A model generated the notes under the pieces. It was not told the DNA's origin. It searched no databases and saw nothing but the letters and a program-made list of their open reading frames with translations. The position numbers and the translations under genes are program-made. Positions 37,828 through 45,103 of a stretch of DNA of 64,000 nucleotides are shown here, piece by piece; position 1 is the stretch's first letter; each line of letters starts with the position of its first letter. The stretch spans positions 17,380 through 81,379 of the forward strand of contig JAIOZM010000005.1 in assembly GCA_021740585.1 (NCBI GenBank). The letters run 5' to 3'. Source of the stretch: Bacteroidales bacterium (GTDB lineage Bacteria > Bacteroidota > Bacteroidia > Bacteroidales > GCA-2748055).

Positions 37828-40660
37828 AGGTACATGGTATAATGCTCCGCAATACGACTTATCCTGGGTTATAAGGAAAGATGCCGCAGCAGATATGGAA
37901 CCAGATCTCGGAGCCATAGAATCGCCCTTCAATAAATCTCTAATTACTTATGATTCTGAAACAGTCATCAATGTCCCTGCAGAACAACCCACCATTCAAG
38001 CCGGTATCAATGCTGCCAAAGCGGGTGATACTGTCCTGGTGAATGAAGGTTATTATTATGAGAATATCAATTTCAAAGGCAAAGCGATTACGGTAGCGAG
38101 TAAGTTTATCCTCGACAGGGACGATATTCATATTGCACAGACTGTGATTGACGGGAGTATGCCTGCTCACCTTGATACTGCTTCTGTTGTATTTATTGGT
38201 GGAGGGCTGGATTCGACTACCGTTTTATCCGGTTTCACTATTACGGGTGGCAAGGGTTCTAAAAGAGTAAGGCCGACCCGAACTTTAAGAATAGGAGGTG
38301 GAATTTTTGTTGAATTGTCAGGTGCAAAAGTTGAAAATAATATCATCACAAGGAACTCTGTTACTGATCCAAGTTTTGAAGTAAGTGGAGGAGGTATTTT
38401 TGCTGTAAATAATACAAGCAGCCAGAATTTGGTAATTCGAAATAACAGGATTTTTAATAACCATATATCGGGAAGTACCTATACCCAGGGAGGAGGAATT
38501 TTGGTGGCTGAGCCATACGGCATGAAATTGATAGAGAACAATGATATCTTTCAGAACACCGCAACATGCATAGGGAACTATAAGGCCAATGGAGGGGGCA
38601 TAAACATTGGGACATGGGAACCTTGGAATACGCCAATTATTGTCAGGAACAACAGGATATATGAAAATGAAATTCATTGTGTTGCCAGCCAGGGAGGAGG
38701 TATATTCCTGACTTTTCCTGAATGGGGTACTGAGACGCATTCCGGGAAAGCCCCAATAGAGATCTATAATAACCTGATCGCAAATAATTCTTCCGAAGAC
38801 AGGGGTGGAGCGATTGGTATATGGGATCAGGGAAATAAGGCTTATGACATAGAGGATCCAAATCCGCTGATCTATAACAATACCATTATTGGCAATACTG
38901 CAAAGGAAGGAGGTGGAATTTTTAACTTTGAAATGAATGCCCTGTTGATGAATAATATTATGATAAACAATGGATCTGTTGCATCGGCCCGCGAGATCAG
39001 CCTGAGAGACATAAATTATATTTACGGGTATTTTGCCAATCAGGGAAGATTTCAATCCTATAACAATGATATACGTGGAGGCTTGGCAGGAGCCGGGAAT
39101 ATAGATAAAGATCCGAAAACCGACGCTTATGATTTTAGTCTCAAGGACATTAGTCCCTGTATTGGCCGGGGCATCGATTCGGTACATATAAATGGAAACT
39201 GGTATTATGCTCCTGCTTACGATCTGAAAGGAGTGAACCGCTTAATGGCTTCTGCAGACGGAGAAATCGATATGGGAGCGCTGGAATCCACGTTTGAAAG
39301 ATTGAATCCCGCATACGATTCGGAACACATTATCAATGTTCCCGAAGAAGAGTACACCATACAGGCGGCCATAAATGCTGCCGCCGAAAGCGATACGGTA
39401 CTTGTTGCTCCGGGATTGTATTACGAGAATATCAATTTCAAAGGAAAGGCGATTACTGTGATGAGTCATTATGGGATGGATAAGGATGTAGATCATCAGA
39501 CGAATACGGTTATTGATGGGAGTATGCCTGCTATTTCTAAAAAAGCTTCCGTAGTGACATTTAATTCGGGAGAGGATACAACATCTATTCTAAAAGGCTT
39601 TACTATAAGGGGTGGGGTGGGTTCTGAAGTTGAACCATTTCCTGGAGTAATTGCAAAAGGAGGAGGAGGAATAATGATGTTTTCTTCCGGGGGCAAGATT
39701 GAAAACAATATCATTAAAGAAAACAAAGTTGAATCTGCCACCATGGAGGTAGCCGGAGGAGGAATTGTTTATGGGGAACGAGGTAATAATGTGATCATCA
39801 GAAATAATAAAATTCTGAACAACGAGATCAAATCTCCGTGGACTATGGGTGCGGGAATTCGCGTCAGCAGCGACAAAGGCTATATCCTTATTGAAGGGAA
39901 TGAGATTAACAATAATATTAATACCTGCACGTCATGGTTTAAGGCAATGGGAGGAGGACTACTTGTTCAGAAAGCCTATGGGACAGATGTAAAGATTGTT
40001 GTTAACAAAAATTATATTCACCACAATGAACTTCATTGTCAAAGTACCGTGGGTGGAGGTATCTATAATGTATTCTACAGGGATGCGGCAAAGGAGAATT
40101 TAGAAACGAACATACCGGTAGAATACACAAATAATATTATTTCAGAGAATTATTCTGAAGATCAGGGAGGCGGTATTGCAATATGGAATATGGCAAATTA
40201 TTATGGTCTGAAGCAAACTGTCCCTGATCCAATTTTAATAAATAATACAATCATTAATAACCGGTCTGCCAATGGGGCAGGAATCTTCAATTATGATGCT
40301 GAGACATTACTAATGAATAATATCCTTTGGGATGATCTGTCAGCAAATAACTGCAAAGAGATATTTAATGAAGATGTGAATTATCCGGGGGGATGGGCGA
40401 AAAATGAAAATGTTGGAATCCTTCACTCCTTTCACAATGATATTCGCGATGGATGGGAAGGAGGTGAAAATGAAACAGTTGCAGATCCCCTCTGTAAACT
40501 GACCACTTTTGCACTGGAAAGCGGAAGTCCCTGCATCGGAACAGGAACAACCATGGTTGAGGTAAATGGAACAAGCTATTACGCCCCTGTAACAGATTAT
40601 AACGGAAATCCACGACCAAATTCAAACAATAATTTGGTCGATATAGGTGCCATTGAATCC
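36616..40660 (+). repeat. Three tandem beta-helix modules of about 1.35 kb
   Basis: Modules begin near 36616, 37963 and 39328, each with the same order: xxVPxxxxTIQxxI, GDTVLV, YYENINFKGKAITV, TxIDGS, a serine/threonine-rich strand run, and a closing SP-x-GRG and GAxES block. The protein similarity is strong throughout, so a tandem gene-internal triplication occurred. Confidence 0.85.
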
Positions 40661-40948
40661 ATGATGACAGGATTTAGGCAAACTGTGATTGACAGTAACC
40701 CACTCCGGATTTATCCCAATCCCGCAAGCGATTTAACGACCATCAGCTTTAACCTGCAACAGAAAACCAATGTAAGGCTGAGCATCTTCAACCTTCTCGG
40801 ACAAGAAGAAATGATATTGCTGAATGAAGAAATGCTTCCCGGCGCTCAGGAAGTGAGCTTTAATGTAGCTGAATTAACGAAAGGTTTGTATATAGTTAAA
40901 CTATTAACTGACAGGAATACAAGTGCTAAGCTTATAGTAAAAGAGTAG
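37796..40948 (+). CDS. 3' part of the triplicated beta-helix protein, with T9SS tail
   Basis: The ORF is 1050 residues but its first nine or so are out of frame with the true protein, which resumes at DSIHYKGTWYNAPQYDL. It has the end of module one, then two more modules that open INVPAEQPTIQAGINAAKAGDTVLVNEGYYYENINFKGKAITV and INVPEEEYTIQAAINAAAESDTVLVAPGLYYENINFKGKAITV. A T9SS domain ends it (RIYPNPASDLTTISF to AKLIVKE). It has no signal peptide, which supports joining it to the upstream ORF. Family: pectate-lyase-like right-handed parallel beta-helix, choice-of-anchor surface type. Catalytic residues are not evident. Confidence 0.85.
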   Translation: MAEEWDSIHYKGTWYNAPQYDLSWVIRKDAAADMEPDLGAIESPFNKSLITYDSETVINVPAEQPTIQAGINAAKAGDTVLVNEGYYYENINFKGKAITVASKFILDRDDIHIAQTVIDGSMPAHLDTASVVFIGGGLDSTTVLSGFTITGGKGSKRVRPTRTLRIGGGIFVELSGAKVENNIITRNSVTDPSFEVSGGGIFAVNNTSSQNLVIRNNRIFNNHISGSTYTQGGGILVAEPYGMKLIENNDIFQNTATCIGNYKANGGGINIGTWEPWNTPIIVRNNRIYENEIHCVASQGGGIFLTFPEWGTETHSGKAPIEIYNNLIANNSSEDRGGAIGIWDQGNKAYDIEDPNPLIYNNTIIGNTAKEGGGIFNFEMNALLMNNIMINNGSVASAREISLRDINYIYGYFANQGRFQSYNNDIRGGLAGAGNIDKDPKTDAYDFSLKDISPCIGRGIDSVHINGNWYYAPAYDLKGVNRLMASADGEIDMGALESTFERLNPAYDSEHIINVPEEEYTIQAAINAAAESDTVLVAPGLYYENINFKGKAITVMSHYGMDKDVDHQTNTVIDGSMPAISKKASVVTFNSGEDTTSILKGFTIRGGVGSEVEPFPGVIAKGGGGIMMFSSGGKIENNIIKENKVESATMEVAGGGIVYGERGNNVIIRNNKILNNEIKSPWTMGAGIRVSSDKGYILIEGNEINNNINTCTSWFKAMGGGLLVQKAYGTDVKIVVNKNYIHHNELHCQSTVGGGIYNVFYRDAAKENLETNIPVEYTNNIISENYSEDQGGGIAIWNMANYYGLKQTVPDPILINNTIINNRSANGAGIFNYDAETLLMNNILWDDLSANNCKEIFNEDVNYPGGWAKNENVGILHSFHNDIRDGWEGGENETVADPLCKLTTFALESGSPCIGTGTTMVEVNGTSYYAPVTDYNGNPRPNSNNNLVDIGAIESMMTGFRQTVIDSNPLRIYPNPASDLTTISFNLQQKTNVRLSIFNLLGQEEMILLNEEMLPGAQEVSFNVAELTKGLYIVKLLTDRNTSAKLIVKE

Positions 40949-41003
40949 TTTAGTATTTGTTGTTTTTCTTTCCTTTTTTCTTTTTAGTTTTTAGTGGAAT
41001 AGG

Positions 41004-41029
41004 GGCCACGGAGATTCGTCTCTGTGGCC
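41004..41029 (+). terminator. Rho-independent terminator of the beta-helix gene
   Basis: GGCCACGGAGA, loop TTCG, then TCTCTGTGGCC forms an 11-bp stem with one G-U wobble, followed by TTTGTTT. The loop is a UUCG tetraloop, here closed by A-U rather than C-G. It ends the plus-strand beta-helix gene and shares the CTCTGTGG core with the hairpins near 0.1 and 27.7 kb. Confidence 0.8.
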
Positions 41030-41132
41030 TTTGTTTAAGGATAAAAATTGCCTTGTCGCGGTGCACACCGGTATTTTGTATTGTCCAATTAATCGTCCAG
41101 GTACCAGTACTTATGTTTGATTCAAATAAAAT

Positions 41133-42272
41133 TCAGCAAAGAAATTCCAGAAAATTATCTTTATCTATTAGCTTAAATTCAGAATCGGGATAAGTAGTTA
41201 ACCATAGTTTAGGAGCTTTTTGTTTTCCGGAGCTCCATTTGAATTCATAAGCAAAAATATTTCCATCCCGCTCCTCAATCAAATCAATTTCTTTTTGATC
41301 GTAAGTACGCCAGAAAAATTCATTTGCATATATTTTTTTATAGTGCCTTGTTTTAAGCCTTTCAGAAAAGAGAAAATTTTCCCAGAGAAGGCCTTTATCA
41401 TTACGCATGTTAAGCGGATTGAAATTGTTGATAATAGAATTCCTCACTCCGTTATCCCAGAAATAATATCGATGTGTTTTCGTGATTTCTTTCCTCAGAT
41501 TTCTTGAAAAGCCCTGTGATTTTTTAATAATGAATACTTTTTCGAGCAAATCAAGGTACCTTTCCACCGTTTGCTTTGCGATGCCCAATTGTTTACTTAA
41601 TTCATTAAGAGATACTTCATTGCCTATCTGATAGGCCAGAAGTCGTAACAAATCAAAAAGCTTAGATGGATTTCTGATATTATCCAATTCCAATATATCT
41701 TTAAGCAAAAAGGAGTTTCGAAGATTTATCAGGTAATCTATTCTTTTTTTATTGTTCTCAGCCGTAACAACTTCAGGATAGTTTCCATAAATCAACATGG
41801 TATCCAGCCGATTCAATATTTCCAATCTTCCATACTGATTTTCCAATTCAAGAATGGAAAGAGGGTATAATGTGTTGACAGTCTGCCGACCGGTAAGCGG
41901 TTCACCTATCTTATTTGACAGATCGAATGAGGAAGAACCACTTAAAATTACCATAGAACCAGGAAGGTGATCGACAATAAGTTTTATGGCTTCACCGATA
42001 TTTCTGATCTTTTGAGCCTCATCTATAAATATTAAGCTGTAATTGTCTAAGGCACTCTTTATTAGGGATAATCTTAGGGAATTTAACAGCTCCTGAAGAT
42101 CAAAATCGTTTCCATCACCTTTAAAAACATTCTCCCGTTCGCTGATCATTTTCTTTATCAGAGAAGTCTTACCGACCTGCCTTGCACCTAGCAATACCAT
42201 TACTTTTCCCTCCTGAAGCATACTTGCAAAAAGGGACTCATAATACCTCCGGATCCAGTTCAGATTATTCAT
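41133..42272 (-). CDS. AAA-type ATPase with DUF4143 C-terminal domain
   Basis: About 379 residues from MNNLNWIRRYYESLF. The Walker A is MVLLGARQVGKTSLIKKM, the Walker B is YSLIFIDEAQKI, and the C-terminal region matches DUF4143 (RNLRKEITKTHRYYFWDNGVRNSIINNFNPL...GLLWENFLFSERLK). It closes with a nuclease-like PD-x-ExK segment (FFWRTYDQKEIDLIEERDGNIFAYEFKWS). I moved the start because the upstream 68 codons have no family match and cover the intergenic region. These ATPases are of unclear function and are frequently mobile. It sits between two direct copies of a 240-bp sequence. Confidence 0.88.
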   Translation of the reverse strand: MNNLNWIRRYYESLFASMLQEGKVMVLLGARQVGKTSLIKKMISERENVFKGDGNDFDLQELLNSLRLSLIKSALDNYSLIFIDEAQKIRNIGEAIKLIVDHLPGSMVILSGSSSFDLSNKIGEPLTGRQTVNTLYPLSILELENQYGRLEILNRLDTMLIYGNYPEVVTAENNKKRIDYLINLRNSFLLKDILELDNIRNPSKLFDLLRLLAYQIGNEVSLNELSKQLGIAKQTVERYLDLLEKVFIIKKSQGFSRNLRKEITKTHRYYFWDNGVRNSIINNFNPLNMRNDKGLLWENFLFSERLKTRHYKKIYANEFFWRTYDQKEIDLIEERDGNIFAYEFKWSSGKQKAPKLWLTTYPDSEFKLIDKDNFLEFLC

Positions 42273-42485
42273 AATTCTAAATATAGACAACAAACTTAAC
42301 AAATTAATATAAATATAGCAAGTATATGGGCCAAATAAAACATTGTAATTATTCAGGCATAATCCTACAGGGTGGGGATGGAATTCATGTGCCAGCTTTT
42401 TTCTGAATAATCGAAATATATAGCATCTGAAAAATCCACAAGAATTTTTCCATTCTGTAATACTCCCCACCCGCAAACTTCCCTA

Positions 42486-42522
42486 TGACACAATTACGTT
42501 CAATTTTGACACAATACCGTTC
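42486..42522 (+). promoter_or_regulatory. Second copy of the tandem operator
   Basis: TGACACAATTACGTTC (42486-42501) and TGACACAATACCGTTC (42507-42522) are 21 bp apart, as in the copy at 33807-33843. The next bases GACATTGG, 13 bp and TAATTTTA also agree with that copy. It stands in front of a decayed gene tail, so the control region survives while its gene is lost. Confidence 0.6.
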
Positions 42523-42565
42523 GACATTGGTTAGGATAGCTGGTAATTTTATCCAAAATATCACT

Positions 42566-42807
42566 ATCAGCTTTAACCTGCAACAGAAAACCAATGTAAG
42601 GTGAGCATCTACAACCCTCTCGGACAAGAAGAAAGGGTATTACTTAATGAAGAAATGCTTCCCGGCGCACAGGAAGTGAGCTTTAATGTAGCTGAATTAA
42701 CGAAAGGTTTGTATATAGTTAAAATACTAACTGACAGGAATACAAGTGCTAAGCTTATAGTAAAAGAGTAGTTTAGTATTTGTGGTTTTTCTTTTCTTTT
42801 TTCTTTG
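42566..42807 (+). pseudogene. Decayed T9SS-domain gene tail
   Basis: This is a near copy of 40742-40975, the 3' end of the beta-helix gene and its downstream sequence, with about a dozen and a half differences in 240 bp. It has lost one base at about 42600 (AAGGTGAGC for AAGGCTGAGC), so no full T9SS domain is encoded. Coding starts directly after the surviving operator/promoter, suggesting that the rest of the gene was removed by an internal deletion. Confidence 0.85.
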
Positions 42808-42904
42808 TAACTGGTTCAGCACTGGGGTTATTGGGGCATCTTATTCCACGGGTTAATCCCGATAGCCATCTGGACCGCGGCTAATCAATTGTTACCACTC
42901 CGTG

Positions 42905-43015
42905 GTAAATATCCACACCATTCTTTGGGCCTTCGGCCCTTCGGCAAGCTCAGGGATCTCAGGCTCAGGGACCTCAGGCTCAGGAACCTCACACCATCCT
43001 TCGGCATAAGATACA
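42905..43015. repeat. Dispersed CTTCGGCAAGCTCAGG repeat cluster
   Basis: Contains GCCCTTCGGCAAGCTCAGGG and several CTCAGGCTCAGGGACC-type units in tandem, and ends with CACACCATCCTTCGGC. The same units occur at 47864-47919 and 57905-58016. It is GC-richer than its surroundings and non-coding here. Confidence 0.75.
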
Positions 43016-43027
43016 GAAATTTTTCCG

Positions 43028-43132
43028 CTAGGTATTTTTATAGTAGCCGAGCCAGATTTCTGTTGCAGTTTTGTGATTTATCTCAAGCCAGGCTCGCCAT
43101 TCTTCCCGGTCTATGAAAAGTTGAAAGTCCAT
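43028..43132 (-). pseudogene. 5' fragment of the YdeI-family gene
   Basis: Bases 43047-43132 are identical, as far as I can read, to 28251-28336, that is, the first 29 codons of the YdeI-family gene. A similar upstream stretch follows (a shared ATACAAAAAA block). The copy then diverges and hits a stop (WLGYYKNT-stop), leaving 34 codons. It shows a recent duplication and truncation. Confidence 0.9.
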
Positions 43133-43185
43133 AAATGCTTTTTTATAATGCAAAATACAAAAAAGTATTTATTTCGTCGTTATAC

Positions 43186-44049
43186 TTAAAAACCTTTCCC
43201 AATCCGAATATTAAAAGAAGGCAAAACATCATATTGGGATCCAATATTTGAATACCAATCCATCATAGGACCTACATCTAGTGTAAACCTTATATTTTTA
43301 TTGTTGATATAATCCAGTCCGAATGGGAAGTAAGTTTGCCACGATTCTCCTATAAATACAAAAGCAAAATAGTTATGGCTTACTCCTGTATGGAAGTTTA
43401 TGCTGTTCTTTTTAAGCTTTAAAGGATAAATTTTTGTACCTAATCCTGCGCTTATAATTCCAAGTCCGGCCTCCACACCTATATAATTATTTAAAATACG
43501 TTCATATGTAAAACCGGCAACAGGGGTGGTTGCGCCAATGGAAAGAGAAACATAATTCTTTTTCTCAAGTTCTAAGCTTTTGTCCTCAGATCCGAATTCC
43601 TGTCCAAAGCGATATCCGATCTTCCCGCCAAACCAAGGTGAGGGCATGGGCTCAATGGCTTCTGAATACATGATGCCGGCATCGAAGCTATACTGAAAAT
43701 TATTTTTTGACACATAAGATATTCCGAGTGGCAAATAAAACATGGCGTTCGGAGTATCATAATAAATCATAAAATTGGGTTGGGTATAGTAGTTAAATCT
43801 TCGGGTACCTGGATCAGATAAGTAATATCGAACTCCAAGTCCACCGGAAAATATGCCGGCACCAACCTCAAGAGAAATTCTTTGGGTAATCATTTGATCG
43901 AGGGATAAACCTACCGGCCATTGGGGTGCACCCAATAGTCCTATTGAAATACCGTTTGTTTTATACGACAGGCTGCTGCTTTGGTCAGGCTGGGCATTTG
44001 ATTTTAGAGCAATAATGATGAGCAGAGCAAATAATGAAATGTTTTTCAT
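43186..44049 (-). CDS. Secreted beta-barrel-like protein, function unknown
   Basis: From the ATG for MKNISLFALLIIIALKSNA the product is about 287 residues. It has a signal peptide followed by alternating amphipathic strands rich in Gly, Tyr and Phe (RISLEVGAGIFSGGLGVRYYLS; IGVEAGLGIISAGLGTKIYPL), and the final strand FNIRIGKGF ends in an aromatic residue. This is the layout of an outer-membrane beta-barrel. Two halves look similar (VEAG/VGAG ... GLG ... Y), suggesting internal duplication. No family is named. Confidence 0.7.
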   Translation of the reverse strand: MKNISLFALLIIIALKSNAQPDQSSSLSYKTNGISIGLLGAPQWPVGLSLDQMITQRISLEVGAGIFSGGLGVRYYLSDPGTRRFNYYTQPNFMIYYDTPNAMFYLPLGISYVSKNNFQYSFDAGIMYSEAIEPMPSPWFGGKIGYRFGQEFGSEDKSLELEKKNYVSLSIGATTPVAGFTYERILNNYIGVEAGLGIISAGLGTKIYPLKLKKNSINFHTGVSHNYFAFVFIGESWQTYFPFGLDYINNKNIRFTLDVGPMMDWYSNIGSQYDVLPSFNIRIGKGF

Positions 44050-44448
44050 GTTTTTTTTTGATTTAAAGATTTGCCCAGGGATTTGATTTTTCAAATGGCT
44101 ACAAAGCAATCGGATGTTAAAACGCACAGTCTTACAATAAGTTCATTTTATTTAAAGATTAACTAATTAGAACTATAAGGGGGGGATATATGTGTTTACA
44201 GATTAAAGCTTATTGAATGTTTTTCAATTTAAAGAGTATATGTACGATAAACTTCCTTTTTTAGGTCAGTCATCTTTTTGTTTGATCTAAGAATTTAGTA
44301 GTCAGAAAAATATAATTACTCTAAATTTTGAACTAATTGCATCATCTACGGTTATTATGAATGATAGTGTCGAAATAGTTATTATTCAGACAGCTAACTG
44401 AGCATAGTTTGTTCAGGTATTTATTATTAAATTAAAAAAACAACAATT
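44050..44448. other. Divergent intergenic region, nothing recognised
   Basis: About 400 bp of AT-rich DNA between two divergent genes. It must hold both promoters. A CTAAATTTTGAAC stretch near 44319 resembles the -7 TAnnTTTG box of Bacteroidota, but no matching upstream box was confirmed. Confidence 0.35.
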
Positions 44449-44952
44449 ATGAAAAACTTACTATTTATTGCTGCCGTTGGACTTCTTGTTTCATGTAATT
44501 CACCAGAGACTGAATCAGTAGCAGTTGACAGATCGATTGGCTTTAATACTCAATTACCTGAATTAAAATGGCAGCTTGGTACTGAAGATGCTGTTCAATT
44601 GGTAAAAGATCTCGACAAATTGTGGGCGGCTGAAAATTATGAGGCCATGCGACCATTCCTTTCTGATACGGCAGAGTGTTATTTTGAAGATGGCAGGGTT
44701 GCAAAATCAGGAGATGAGTTTATTAAAATTCTATCGGAAGATGATGAAGGTGAAGATGTTTCCTGGACCTTTGATTATGCCTTTTCTGTTGATCTGGATC
44801 CAAGCAGAGGTGGAGAGCATGTTCAGGCCGGATTCACCGGTACTGAAGTAAAAGAAGGCCTTACAACCAAAAAACGTTATCATGAATCATACTATATAGT
44901 TGATGGTAAAATAGTAATGTGGAGTCAGTATTCCATGGACATCAAAGAGTAA
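44449..44952 (+). CDS. SnoaL/NTF2-like lipoprotein
   Basis: The 167-residue protein has a lipobox (LLVSC, Cys16) and a mature cone-shaped NTF2-like fold. The segments DAVQLVKDLDKLWAAENYEAMRPFLSDTAECYFEDG, HVQAGFTGTEVK and KKRYHESYYIVDGKIVMWSQYSMD match SnoaL-like proteins. It would sit on the outer membrane or in the periplasm. Whether it is enzymatic is unknown. The ATG follows a run of A-rich sequence typical of Bacteroidota start regions. Confidence 0.75.
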   Translation: MKNLLFIAAVGLLVSCNSPETESVAVDRSIGFNTQLPELKWQLGTEDAVQLVKDLDKLWAAENYEAMRPFLSDTAECYFEDGRVAKSGDEFIKILSEDDEGEDVSWTFDYAFSVDLDPSRGGEHVQAGFTGTEVKEGLTTKKRYHESYYIVDGKIVMWSQYSMDIKE

Positions 44953-44969
44953 AAGTAATTACAGGATTT

Positions 44970-45020
44970 AGGCTGTCTTGATTTATAAGGTATTTATAAT
45001 TTGAGGCAGCTTATTTTTTT
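44970..45020 (+). terminator. Candidate terminator after the SnoaL-like gene
   Basis: AGGCTGTCTT and GAGGCAGCTT can pair with three G-U wobbles (44970-44979 with 45003-45012), followed by ATTTTTTTCTTT. The loop is 23 nt, so it is a weak case. It lies between convergent genes. Confidence 0.5.
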
Positions 45021-45103
45021 CTTTAGTTTTTCTGAAACCTTAATGCTCATAAAAAGCCAGTATTAATATTTTGGCTATGTAAAAAAAATATTTATGCTAA
45101 TAA

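Noticed and set aside
38318..39187. 289-residue minus-strand ORF opposite the beta-helix gene
   Set aside because: It follows the repetitive codons of the real gene on the other strand and shows no coding character of its own.
42905..43015. CRISPR array
   Set aside because: Tandem CTCAGG units have no spacers of constant length; this is a dispersed repeat cluster.
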